The position numbers were made by a program, and so were the translations under genes. From positions 2,862,928 to 2,926,927 of the forward strand of contig NC_066563.1 of NCBI RefSeq assembly GCF_024679095.1: a stretch of 64,000 nucleotides of DNA, read 5' to 3'. Below, one piece after another: positions 13,044-25,325 of the stretch (positions within the stretch are counted from its first letter, which is position 1; every line of letters begins with the position of its first letter). This DNA is from Eriocheir sinensis (Eukaryota; Arthropoda; Malacostraca; Decapoda; Varunidae). Below the pieces are notes generated by a model. It did no database searches. It saw only the letters and a program-made list of their open reading frames with translations, and was not told the DNA's origin.

Positions 13044-13243
13044 CTTGGCGTCCTGCAGCTTCTGGATAAGCTTGAGGCGGTTGTCGACGTCACCCGTCTT
13101 CGTGAGCTCGCTGGCCTGCTCACCGAGGGCCTCCAGGGACAGGCGGAGGTGCTTCACCTGCCTCTGCAGCTCCCTCACTTGGCTGCTCTGCCGCTGCCGC
13201 TCCACCGCCTGCGCTTGCAGCACCTCCCACCGCTGCACGATGC
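13044..13243 (-). CDS. klar: klarsicht-like protein, first exon shared by all predicted isoforms
   Basis: This 200-nt exon enters in phase 1 (TTTTTCCCACACAG|GC) and leaves in phase 0 (GCCAAG|GTAAGA). The product is [S/G]IVQRWEVLQAQAVERQ and continues as a Gln-rich coiled segment to NRLKLIQKLQDAK. IVQRWEVLQ is a typical spectrin-repeat helix start with its Trp. Three possible upstream exons (34146-34041, 20703-20599, 32287-32236) all end in phase 1. The first base of codon 1 therefore comes from the upstream exon: AGC (Ser) in the long form, GGC (Gly) in the others. This makes the exon the point where alternative N-termini join. Confidence 0.88.
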
Positions 13244-15473
13244 CTGTGTGGGAAAAACAAGTGGTTGGTGTCACTGACAAATGGCATTCCTTCAGGCAAA
13301 GGTGCACACGACTACGTACAAAGCGTGTCATGCAGCTAAAATAAATGCTAAACTAAAATAAAATAAACACATTACTCAAATCACTACAGAGCTACGAGGA
13401 AAATTGTAATAGTCTACCGCTGCCAGCGTGAAAGAAAACGCTGCCGTGCAGGCCAAAGAAAATTGTATTAAATCCTCCAGGGCAGACTCAAACAACCACA
13501 CTACCCACTGCACATTGTACCCGACGCCACACTTACGGCAAAGAATTGGATAGAACTTCCTCCTGGAGTGGTCACTTTCATACCCCTCGTCCACCTGGCG
13601 CAGGCGATTGTACGGAGGCATTGCAAAGCTTACGGCAGAACGTTCACACAATGCCCGCCAAAGGAATTTTTTTCAAGGCACTTCAGATTATCACGGAGAG
13701 AGGCATCGTGGCGAACACCCTACGCACTCTCATGTGTCTATTTATCTACTCCGATGAGAAGCAGTGCACAGTGAATTAACGTGGCGCACTACATGATGCT
13801 GTAGGACGCACCTAAAGTACATGACGCAATATAAAGCAACATACGCATGTAAACTTTCCGTTTCTGTAACTACGACAAACATGCTTATGCGAAAATAAAG
13901 CAGCACCACGAACAAAGTTAAAATCCAAACATACAAAAATAAAATATACAAATTAACCGTGCAAATTAAACACAGTTACAAGGCAACCAGACGCACGCCA
14001 CAACAAACACAAACGAACAACAGCGAGGCGTAGCTATGAATGAGTTACCACGCCGGGGGACCCATGAACAGCGAACACCCTTACATCTCAGTTCCATGCC
14101 AGCACACCATGATCGCAGGCCGCCACCACTCCACACGCGTCCTCCTCCTCCTCCCACTCCACTCTCTCCGTCACGCCAGCACGGAGAAACGCCTCTGGTA
14201 TGGCGACGTCGATATCTCAAACTGTCCCTCCCTCGACTCCCTTTCCTGCCATCACGATCAATACCTCCAACGGCCTCACGCCACATCATATATTAACGAC
14301 AGAGGTGAAAGGGAAGGAGGAGCTAATTTATATAAGAGTATGCCTTCAAAGTGCCTCTGGAGAAGACGGAGTGAGGTGTTTGTATGTATGCCGCTTTCCC
14401 CTGGGCTGCGGTGAGAAGGAAAAGAGAAGCGGCAGGGGCAGTGAACTCATGGTAAAAGGCGTACATGGAAAAGATCAATGAGCATGTGGCAACAAGGGGA
14501 ATAGCAAGGGTGCAGAAAAGGCTTCACGTGGGCTTGGCAGAGACAGCTGGGAACGATAGAGAACGAGGTAACAGAGGGGTGACTATCCTGAGGTGATTGG
14601 CGGCGGCGGAGGAGGGTGGGGAGGGGGGGGACTTCTAAGACTTCTTGGTTTATTTACCTCGGTCAGCGAACCCGCCCCGCCTTGTGCGGTCTCGCGGGGC
14701 GTCACGAAACCACCTGCCATTATGCAACTGACCTATTTATCTACCTAACTGCGTCAAAGGACAATAATTTATGGTATTTTGTTATCATTAGACGAACCTT
14801 CACAACATTCCCGAAACCTCACCTCAATAACCGAAGCATACAAGTCATCTCAATCTCTATTCCTATACTTGAGAAATTCTGGACATGATCAATATGAAAT
14901 GCGTGGTCACTCAAGGCGATTTCTGTCGTGTTCAGTGTCCAAGTCTCTCTTGCTCTGTTTATTACATGGGTTCAATCTTCCTAACGTTCCTAAAATCTGA
15001 TCCCAATAACACATTTATATATTCATCTAAGTCTCACTGTTAGTATATCAGGAACTATGGGCATGACACCGTTGAAACGAAACGGAACAATTGGTTATGG
15101 TTATACGCGCTTTCCCTTAAGTCTTTTGTGTTCGTCTCTCATGACCCATGCATTCGAAATTCGAACTCTCTTCTTAATATTTGGAAAACTCTGGGAATGA
15201 CATAACAAAACTAATACGAAATACGATATCACACATGCAAGGGTGTTCCGTGCCCCGAATTGTTTTGAATGTCTTTCTGGTTCAAAGCTGCACTCAGCCA
15301 CAAAGATCACGTTGTCACTCCTCGCTCTCACTCGGGATCGAGGTGCGTGTGCCTGTCGACCGCAAGAGGGAAGAGTGAAATCTGCCCGAGAGCGGGGAGG
15401 CAACAGCACCAGAACACACAGCTTTCCCCACGTCCTTTGTGTGGTTATTCGTTGCTCAGCAGCCGCCCTCTCC

Positions 15474-15475
<2 letters not shown>

Positions 15476-15504
<29 letters not shown>
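15476..15504. repeat. (AC)n microsatellite
   Basis: About 29 bp of AC dinucleotide in the large intron. Confidence 0.9.
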
Positions 15505-15508
<4 letters not shown>

Positions 15509-15672
15509 GGTGTATTGACCGCAGGACATACCACATGTATGACGAATACACAATCATTTTATAATTCAGCCTGACAGCAAATACTGGAACAGCTGAACAT
15601 TCGTATGAAAGTAGAATAAATTACAAAAAAGCTTAATTTGTGCAGAGTAAAATAATGTACCAAACCTAACCT

Positions 15673-15675
<3 letters not shown>

Positions 15676-15720
<45 letters not shown>
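15676..15720. repeat. (AC)n microsatellite
   Basis: About 45 bp of AC dinucleotide in the large intron, preceded by a short CCTAA-type motif. Confidence 0.93.
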
Positions 15721-15723
<3 letters not shown>

Positions 15724-16112
15724 GTGGTGCCAAGCGTACCATCGCCAGGGGGTCTGCATTCCTCACTGCCCACGACCCCCCCACTCCTCGCCCACTCCCA
15801 CACCCACTCAAACATGCCTGTGATCTCCTATCACGACTATGTTTGGTAAAGCAGTGTTATCTACGCCCACACAAGGCCCAAAATAGTCTCTTATGTCAGA
15901 GTAATAATTTTTTCGTTATTATCTACTTCAGAAATGAGTTTAAGTTTGAAATAAGCCAAGAATTCATGAGGGAGAGACGAGACGAGAGAAAGCGTGATGG
16001 AATAACTGGAATGAGGCAGCTTGAAAACGCGTAAGCAGACGGCAGGGCAATCGAGCGACAGCAGTCATAAACTAAGAGAGAGCGGCATGGCTTGTGACGA
16101 CAGCAAAAAGGC

Positions 16113-16116
<4 letters not shown>

Positions 16117-16185
<69 letters not shown>

Positions 16186-16209
16186 TGTGTGTGTGTGTGT
16201 GTGTGTGTG
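16117..16209. repeat. compound (GA)n(TG)n microsatellite
   Basis: About 67 bp of GA are directly followed by about 26 bp of TG, with no spacer. Confidence 0.95.
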
Positions 16210-19200
16210 CGCCATTAGGATGTGGTCTACTTTCCAACACTCCCATCCATCACACACCTTTCATTCCACCTCTGGCCTTGTAACCACTCTCTTGCCACTC
16301 AGCTCTTCCACCTTCCTCCCCTCGATTCCCATATCCGGCTTCCCTCTCGTTCACTACTCGGCGCGGCACTAAGCTTCTCTATACGGCTTCGGTACACACA
16401 CACAAAAAAAGGGACCTTGACCGTCCCAAGACTTAAGGGGAAGCTTGTAAGGAGCGAGGCGTCTCCTGGCATACGTGACTTTCGTGCGAGGAAGTGACAA
16501 TGAGGTCAGAGAAAGGATAAGGATTTAGGGGCGAATAAGAAACTGATAGAAAAATAAGCAAAAATATAGAAGATGGGAAGATGATAGGCAGAAAGCAAGA
16601 AGGGGGGATAGGAGCTAATAAAGGGGGGTAAGTGCGAATAAGAGGATATTAGTAAAACAAGTAAAATTAAAGATGGGGAGATGATAGGGAGAAAGCAAGA
16701 TAAAAACATGAAAGATAATCCCCACTTAATTATGGCCCGGGTAATTCTGTCTATATTATTATTTTTTTCTCTTTGTTGCGTGTGTAAGGAATATCCACCT
16801 CGTCTCTCCTCCACCTCAGGTTTAGCATTGCATAATCTGGACCATAATCCGATCCCTAGCTTACGCAACGCCTCTGTCCTCGGTGCTCCCATTCCTTCTC
16901 GTTGCACAAACTCACAATGGCACGGGGGTATTTTCGTCCTGCTACGCATCGTGAGCACGCAGGCATAACAAGCACGCTTTTTGCCGCGACTTTATTTTTC
17001 TTCGCTAATAATCTCTTCCTCCTCCCTCTGTTCCATCACGAGGGCCAACTGCGCATCTAGGACAGGCGAGAGTGGGTGGGTGCGGCAGCTGTGGAGTCAC
17101 GTAACGCATCAAACCCTCACCGCCCCTGCCCATGCTCGTGCCCACTCTCCTTGCATAACGCGGGATAGAGCTGAGCGCAGACCGAGACCAACCAAATACA
17201 CAGACACTCCCTGTTGCAGACGGGTGTAAGGTGATACACTTTACAAGAATCAAGGGACTTCCTCTTGGCTGGCTGCGTGACTGAAACAGGTTGATACCGA
17301 GAAAAAAAAATATCATCCCTGCTTATATTGTAATCAACGGGGATTTATAATATATCAGCAACGATTTCACACTAACACGTACGGGTCACTGAGCTATGTT
17401 GGTTTCCAATTGTATTTTCTAAACATATTTAATAGTTTCGATGATGCTAAACTGTTTCTTGTCCAATTCGCGGCCTTTCTCCGCACCGACGCACTGCACT
17501 CCAACTTTGTCTCTTCAAAGTGCAGTAATAAATATTATCTTTCACAAAACTTTCTGCCAGCGTGGAAAAATCAAGACGCACGTCCCCAACATGAAACACA
17601 ACACACTACGCAACACTGAACATTCTGCCGTAAGTTTTGCCAGGCGGTAAACTTGGCGCGATTAGTGAACAAACAAGTCTGGCGCCTGCATGGTACAGGT
17701 GAGGCGCGGCGGGGCGGGATGGTTGCTACGCTGCGAGCCACGCACTGCGGCGAGCATGGAGCCGCCTGGGTCTAGGTCGGGTTGGCAGGCACCGCGCACC
17801 GCTGGTCCGCGCTGTGACCGTCTCCGCAAGGCACTGCGAGAGGTTGTGCCACCCGGCCCGCCCCACCCGGGCCGCCCTCCACTCGCCGCCCACCTCTACA
17901 CTGCACCCTCCAGGTCACTGACATTTACATCATGAAAACACGTTGGCTCAACACAGATCAAGTTCAGTGGTGGAGCAGCGTTCCCACCCTTACCGCCCAC
18001 CGCCTGGTTGTCACTGGGGGCCTAGCGGAGGCCAGGCCCAGCAACCGGCACTTGAGGCCACAGACCCGTGATAAAGCATTAACTGGATAATCGCTTGTTA
18101 AATGGCACTTCCGAAGGGGCCTCGTCTGCATCCTCACCTCATTCACACTCCCACAACTACCCTTGGAGGCCCGCCGCAGGGGAACATGTGAAATGTCACT
18201 TGTATCCTCAGCGAGGCTTGTATTATTTTTTGTGTGTGTGGAAATAACGCAGAGGGTTTACGTGGCCTTTCTCTGTGTTTCAAGATGTATCGGCACCTGG
18301 TGAAGGGTTGCCGGGTGTCCCATAGGTGAGGATACAGAAGCCCCCCGATCGCGTGTGACATAATCCAATTACTGAGTCGTCCATAATAACCGCATTCTAA
18401 GAAGCCAGCCACAGTACAAGGGCGCCTCCCACCATAACCCTGGCCACCGAAACAACCACCAACATACAGGCGTAAGCCACATAACACACACAATGGTCGC
18501 CCATCAAGGTCCCTGCAACATTTAATCTTCATTCACTTCCTCACAACATTCATTACGTGATATCTGAATCAACTTGGATGCTCGGCTTCCTTTCGTATCT
18601 CTTACATATACATACGTTCTATGTAGTTTTAGGAAATTATTTCTCTCCTTCACTCGTTGCATCACATGACGCATCGAACATGTCATGCAATCAATGATTT
18701 CAATTCATTCGCCCATATACACCGGCGAAGGGGCAAGCAAGGCTATTGAGTCTCCCCACAAGACTAGCGTAACTCTAGCGGCTTTTCTGGGAACGGGAGT
18801 GGTCAAGGAAACCATTCAGACGCTGCCTCGCGCCATACGCCGTCCTTTCACGGCCACGTATACACTAATGAATTTAAATGGCCTCTTCGGGTTAAATATT
18901 TCAGGAACTTAAGTTTTGCTTTGAACTCGACCCCTTTTCCTCACTGCCAAGTATTAGTCATGGATATGGACGGACTCTTAGCGAGCTTAATGAGTTGTAA
19001 GGAATGTGTAAATATTTTTAGTGTCATGTATACCTTGCTCCCCTGTAGCTATAAAGCAGCTCAGCAGGTAACAATCAGTCAGGTAACACTAGTGCTGCAT
19101 GGGTGATTTACTCAAGTTAAATAAGGTAGTTGTGTAAAGCGGAACATAAATACGGATAAGGAAGTATTCGTATAATTTAGAAATTAGTTAGCGCAGCAAA

Positions 19201-20598
19201 AGTGGCTTACCTCTGCTGTCAATTGCCTTAAAAACTGTACTTAGCAAGCACATTAAAAATATGCATTTGGGTGAAGACGGAAAGATACGATGAGAACACA
19301 CTACGTCAACATAACATTTAAGGCTTGGGGTGAGTGGGTGAACTGTTAATAGAGAAAACTGTTATGCCTCCACCGTTGATGCAGGCGGCAGGCATCAGGC
19401 AGGTCATGCACTCGAGGGGGAGAGCTGCCAGAAGCTACACTAACACTATTTTGACGATCCCTCTCTCCCCTCTCTCTTTTCTACGTCGCCATCCTTTAAT
19501 TCCGTTTGTATTATCACATTCCCGGAAACAACAACAATGCAACCAATGCTAACAATTAATCGTGTCTAATTTACAAGGATTTTTTTTTTTTTTTAAATTT
19601 TTTTTACGAATTCAATTGTCCATAAAGTAAAATACCCAAGTGCCTATGTTGAAATCAAATGCGTGTGTGTATTAGGATCACACGTCGTTGTTGTTCTACA
19701 AATTGGCGTTCCCTTGCATACCTCACTGAACATGTTTTGGCAAGAGACGTGGACTCTGCAAATCCCTGGCATGCCTGAGGCGACTTTACCACAACAATCC
19801 GCCTTCTCTACAGCGACATACGCAGCTCCGGCACACACAGAGTAACGAGTCTCAAGTTCGCCATATTACATCCCAATAATACTGCTGAGAGGGGTTGGAG
19901 GTGTACAATGGTGGCATAATATATCAAGTAAGAATAAAGAAACAAAAAAAAAACAGGGACAACGGAGAATGCGAACTATTCCACGACTGCCAACTCTGAG
20001 GGGAGACTAAGAGGCACGTGGGTGTTGACGTTAGGTATAGATAGACACATTCATGGCCACCGTCGCCTTCTATTAGCATTTACGACATTCCACTGCACCA
20101 CAGTAAAATAGTTAGGTTAGCCTTACAACACCTCATTTTCTCTCGTACTAGAACAGGGCAGCCAAAGAGAAAACGGGTAAAAATACAGCAAGAAAACGGA
20201 TTAAATATAGCAAGTGTAACTAAAAGAAACTTGCCTTAATGACGCAAACTTCATATATGAACTTTAATATAGAATTAGGATGCTCCATCAAGATATCATC
20301 GTTCAGCACAGGGTTGGGTCACATGCCAGCGCCATTGTGGACTTTCTGGCGGCTTTTCAAGCCTTGGCAGGCTGCCCGCCGCCCACGGCTTGCCAGGCGC
20401 CCCAGCTACCAGGTCTTACGCCATAAAATTGAGTAAAGCGTGCAAGGAGTGTGCGCTAGGCTTACATTAGGGTAAATAGAGTGTTACAGGTGCACAAGAC
20501 AGGGTTACATACTAGAAGAGATTATTGCTCCGTTAGAGGGGTCCAGGAAGGCAAGGTATGGTAAGGGAAGGGGGAGTTCTCTGGCATGCAAGTCTAAC

Positions 20599-20703
20599 CT
20601 TGGGTCTCCCGCAGGAGCTTAGTAACTTTGGGGACCTTTTTAGTGGTGTGGGTCCCGGGGAGAGGCGGGGATGATCTGAGCTCCGGAGGGTCGGGGGAAC
20701 AGT
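20599..20703 (-). CDS. klar: klarsicht-like protein, alternative internal exon following the giant first exon
   Basis: This 105-nt exon is in phase 1 at both ends. The acceptor has a pyrimidine-rich tract ending CCACCTCAG|A; the donor CCAAG|GTTAGA is weaker than the others. Joined after the 21002 donor it reads NCSPDPPELRSSPPLPG and on to KVPKVTKLLRETQ. It then joins the shared exon as LLRETQ-GIVQRWEVLQ, which closely parallels PELQEVQ-SIVQRWEVLQ in the long isoform. This fit of protein sequence as well as phase is my main reason for calling it real. A direct splice from 21002 to 13243 would also keep the frame, so the exon may be optional. Confidence 0.65.
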
Positions 20704-21001
20704 CTGAGGTGGAGGACCAGCCTATAACCCACCACCACCACCACAACAACAAGGGTGAGCAGAAGATAAAGGGGACGAGAGAAGCAGAAATAGTAGTGGT
20801 ACTTATACAGTTCATTCTAATATTTACTAAAGGCAAATATTTTACTTTTTATGTACAATATACATTTTCCTTCACCCCGAGCATGCATAATACTAATGAT
20901 TTCGAACGAAAATTATATAACATGAAATATTTGTGACATCTGTAAAACTTTTTTTCCCCCCCGCTGTGATGATGGGCTTACAACTCTCCACACTAACTTA
21001 C

Positions 21002-24000
21002 TGGTAACAGTGATGGACCTCTCTGGGTCGTTGTCCATATTCGCTGTGACCGGCACGACCGTGTCAGACTCGTTCAAGTCGTCGTGGTCGTCCGAGTCGG
21101 TTAGATAAATCGGGTTAATCTGATACATTTCCCTGAAGGTCCTGAAGCTGCAGTCCACGGGCACGCTCTTCTCAGGCGTGGAGTCGATGCTGCCCTCATA
21201 CCTGAGTGCCCGTAGACTCTCCAGAGCCTCGCGTTCATGCCTGTCCAGAGATGGAGGGTGGCATGGGCGGGGTTCCATGGGGCCCTCCGGCAGGGCGTAG
21301 GGGCTGTACGACGGGGAGACAGATTCTTCCCTTGAAGGAGACCGGGAGCGTGACCTCGAGAGAGACATCTCGTCGGAGCCCTGAACTCCCGAGCTGGAGG
21401 CCGGGGAAGAGCCGGGTAGGGGTGAGTCTTCCCGTCCGCCATGTTGTTCCTCCAGGCAAGCGACTTCCTCCCTCACGCCAGGGCTCACGCCGCGCCCTTG
21501 GTCACGCAACAAACGTCCACCCACGATTTCATTTATCCTTAGTCTTATGTCCTTAGAGTTGCCGACATTCTCTGAGCCCTGCTCCTCCTGATTACTTCCC
21601 ATTGCGTGGGTCGGGGGTTCACTACCGGAGGCTTCTTCACGTGCCTCGTTACCATCACCTGCCACGACATCATTCACTAGCACCGCCGGAACACAGAGCT
21701 GCTCCTCGCCACCCTCCCGCCCCGTCCCACTAACATGCTCGACAACTTTTGCGAGAGTTCCAAGATCCTCTGCGATTTCAGTGTTCCCACACAAGCACGG
21801 ACCTTCGTAAATAATTTCTCCCCAGCCTGACGTGTACATTGCATCACCACTAACATTTATCTCGGTGTTTGACTCAACCGCAGAGTCTGGAGTCCGTCCT
21901 CCATCTTCAATGCTTCCCTGACCCGACTCAGGGTCTGGATCTGGCCCGGAATCGTAGGAATATATCAGGCTTAGTTGCTGAGTGCCCAGGACATTAGGAA
22001 ATGACTTGTCATAGTCAAAATAGTCATTTATATCATCTGTGCATGCGCTACCAACGGCGTCTATATAAACAGAGTCTCCTTTGGGCTCGGTCACGTTCGT
22101 GGAGTGCTCTTTTTCATTTTGAGGTTTCACATCTTCCTCTGACTCACTGTCATCTACATACTCTGTCAGGACCTGAGAAGGCGCAGCAACAGTTTGTGTT
22201 CGAACGATAAAAAACTCATTGATGTCTCCTGTTGGTGAAGATGCATCGTCGGTTCTATTATCCTCCTCGTCGCTGGCGCCCGTCACTTGCACCGTCACGG
22301 TGGGAGGAGCGAGTGAGTGAATAAGGTCTGAGGCAGTCTTAGAGGACGCTGGGGCAAGCTCTGCGGTTGGCTCTGAAGTTACTTTTGGGGCAGGCTTTAA
22401 GACAGACTCCTTGGTCAGTTCTTGTAAAGGTTTCGGGTCTAGTTTTGGAGCTTCGTCGCACGTCTTTACCTCCGCCACCAGCGCTACCACGCCGGCGTCT
22501 TCTGGTCGCTGTTCTCCACACTTGCAGTCTGCATGCAAACTGTCCGATTCACTAAACTCCCCCGTTACTGAGGAACACGCGGTGCAAGGAGTCTCGGTGA
22601 ACACCGTGGCGCCCAAGGGACACCTTGTAGGCGTCAGAAGACTGGTCTCCGTGTAGGTCTCCGTCAGGAGGTTGGACGTCCCTTCCACAATATCAGACTC
22701 GCAGATTTCGCTTCCAAAAGACAGGTTAAGTAGCCGTTTGGCGTTAATTTTCCCTCTTTTTTCCATCCATGCTCTGCCACGCACAAGTTTTGGTCTGTCA
22801 ACAGCGTCAACGGGACCGACAACGGGCTCAGCTTTGACTTCTCTCTTATTTTTCTTACCTTTCTTTTTGACAACCTTTTTGCCATTGGTTTTGTCTTTTT
22901 CTTTCCCGCTCTCAGAGTTCCCCATGCATTTTCCCTCTTCAGGAATTTCTGGAATCTCAGGTGATGGAGATGAGCCGCCTACCTGCACATCAGGCGCAGT
23001 CAACGTAGTGTGTTTGCTGGTACCCAAACTTAGGGCCCTTTCTTGGCAGTCGGCCATCCTGTTCTGCTTGATCCCATCTTCGTGCGCCACCTCCACCGGC
23101 TCGTCGTCGCTCCGGTCCGCAGTGCCCACACACTTGTCCTCGCATGGTACAAGTTCTCCTTCGGACTCCGTTTCAGATCCGTATACCGATGCTGACTTTC
23201 TCTCCCGACACTCGTACCCGATGGTCACTAATGGTGACTGCTCCCTCGTTGCACGCTCCTGTTGTTTCACGAGAGGCGACCCGGGTGCCGACACGCTGTT
23301 TTGCTCTTGAGGTTGATCACTGCAGGACACTACGGGCGGCATGCCCTTCTCCTGGTCTTCTATCAGCGCCAGTAACACTGCCTCTATGTCGTCATTCAGG
23401 ATGAGGCTGTCGCTGTCCTCCCCGCTGCCGTCGTCTGGGGGGTTTTGCACAATGCCGGTACTGCCGTCAGACCCTGTTACCTCCCACGTGTTCTCGCTGG
23501 CCTCCTCGCTTTCCCCACTAGGCTCAGTCTCCCACTCGTCATCATCGTCATCAGGGGTTCCTTCAACAGGGTCTTCATCAGCTTCTGTGATGGGGGGAGG
23601 GGTAGGGCATTTCTCCTCGAGCTCGCCGATAAAGGCAAAGCCTGGTCTGGCACTGCTGTTGTTGCCCTCTACACCAGAGTTAGTTGTGGCAGGTATTTCA
23701 GTGTTGGATATGGCGGCCTTCGTCTCGGAGTCATTCAAGAGAGACCGTTCCTCTTCCTGCTGCCTTATTAGTTCCGTGTCAGTCAAACCGTGATAGCTGG
23801 GATGTGACGATTTATCTAAATCAATAACACTCAACACTTCAGTATCATTACTACTCATCACTTCCTCTGAACGAGCTTCCTTAGCCAGTTCGTCAGTTTG
23901 AATCATGCCAGTCACTTCTTCTAAGTTACTTCCTCCATCGTCATACACGTTATTTAGTTCATCTGGATGACTACTCTTAGTCAAGTCATCAGACTGACTC

Positions 24001-25325
24001 ATGTTGGTTTGTTCTCCTGAATGACTCACGGCAGTCAATCCAGGACCAGCCGCGTCGCTAATATCCTGATAAGTAGCGCCAAGCTGTTCTTCAGAGTGGC
24101 TCGCATCGATTATATCAACTGCATTATTGGCGTCAGTTATTTTATCAAAATTACTTCCGTCAGTCATTTCCTCTACATGACTTAAATCAGTCAGTCCTTC
24201 AAGGTGATTTTCATCAGTCACTTCAGATGGATTACTTAAATAGGTCAATTTTTCTAAAAGGTGACCCACGTCAGACAACTTTTCCGGGAGAACCACGTCA
24301 GTCGACCCTTCAAGATGACTCCTCTCGAACAGCTCCGCAGCATTTTTATCTAACACTTCACTGCCATTTTCATTTTTCACTTCATCCAAAAGAGTTGTGT
24401 TACTTGCCTCCTCTGTTTCCCTTCCGTCAGTTGATCTTTCTGCACACACCAGTCCATCACGACTTAAATCTAGTGACTCATAACTCATGTCATTCAGTTC
24501 ATTTGGATGGGTCACCTCAGTCAATCCTTCCAGACGACTAACCTCACTCATTTCATCTGGATGACTCACATCAGTCAGCCCTTCAAGCAAACTTTCGTCA
24601 TTCGATTCTAGGGGATACACAAGGTTACTCGCCTCTGTTGTGTCTTGAGCGGTGTCAGTTGGCCCTTTGCTGTCCAAATCAATCTCTACCGCATCTTGAG
24701 GAACGTTGGTCACTTCACTATTACTGAATTCATTCCCCAACTCTTCGCAACTCCACTGCACATCTGGCGAATCAACGAAGCCATCCACCGCCTCATACTC
24801 CGGTGACTCGCCGACTCCAAAGTAGGTGACTCCCTCAAGGGCGTCAGAGTCCTCGTCCAGCCGCCCTGCCCCGTCGCGTGCACCCGGTGGGTCATCACTG
24901 TCGTCTTTGGAGGGAGTATCATAATTGACGCCTATAGTATCACCATCACTCAGGTCCTCCCAGCACTCCACCACCACCTCCTCTTCCTTCGGAGGCACCA
25001 CTACCTCCTGCGTGTTCTCTAGGTCGAAGGACACATGAAGGCCTTTCTTGTTTTTTTTCCTATTCCGCCCTTTGTGTCCCTTGAGAACCCCCTGTCCTGG
25101 CTTGGACGAAGAAGCAGGGTCTGGTGGATGCGGAGGCGGCGGTTCAGATGGACGCGAGGCGGAAGACACGATGGGGCGAGACGGAGGAGGTTCGGTGGGG
25201 CGGGAAGGAGGAGGCTCAGAGGGCCGGGGAGGCGGCGGCTTGGAGGGTCTGGACTTGACGGGGGCGGGGAAGGAGGGGTCCGCCTGCCGCCGCCACTCAC
25301 GCGTATGTTCTCGCCTCGGTTTCAT
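21002..25325 (-). CDS. klar: klarsicht-like protein, giant alternative first coding exon (1,441 codons)
   Basis: This is one uninterrupted coding stretch of 4,324 nt, far too long to be chance. The ATG at 25325 has an in-frame TGA about 30 nt upstream. The coding part ends at ACC A|GTAAGT in phase 1, which fits both 20703 and 13243. Reading through that donor would add 29 residues and stop at 20913. Residues about 20-75 are Pro-rich PPPSRP-type repeats. A basic cluster with HVSF at 97-100 follows, then a long acidic, disordered region. An 18-residue degenerate repeat (type LEGLTDVSHPDEMSEVSR) occupies about 247-282 and 336-462. A Lys-rich NLS-like cluster lies near 805-830 and an SRSRSRSPSR stretch near 1320-1330. 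There is no membrane segment, so the anchor comes from the shared 3' exons. I recognise no named domain. The exon lies inside the 20.8-kb intron of the long isoform, so I infer an internal promoter, which I could not locate. Confidence 0.8.
23940..24587 (-). repeat. coding 54-bp (18-residue) degenerate tandem repeats
   Basis: Within the giant exon the protein repeats a unit of about 18 residues of the form LEGLTD-hSHPDE-hs-hs-. Two well kept units lie at residues about 247-282. After a gap of about 53 residues, about seven more diverged units follow (starting LEGSTDVVLPEK, LEKLTYLSNPSE, LEGLTDLSHVEE, FDKITDANNAVD, and ending SDDLTKSSHPDE). Unit length stays at 17-19 residues despite sequence drift. 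Confidence 0.75.

Larger units (their letters stand above)
13244..20598 (-). other. downstream part of the 20.8-kb intron
   Basis: This non-coding stretch lies between the shared 13243 acceptor and the alternative exon at 20599. It contains AC arrays at 15476-15504 and 15676-15720 and a compound AG/TG array at 16117-16209. Three weakly similar segments at about 14.87, 15.05 and 15.18 kb suggest an old tandem duplication. Short ORFs on both strands show no domain, and I see no further exon. Confidence 0.55.

Noticed and set aside
20913..21001. Extension of the giant ORF to the stop at 20913
   Set aside because: A strong donor (CCA|GTAAGT) sits at 21002 and the following residues look like intron. 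A retained-intron form ending here remains possible but would lack the membrane anchor.
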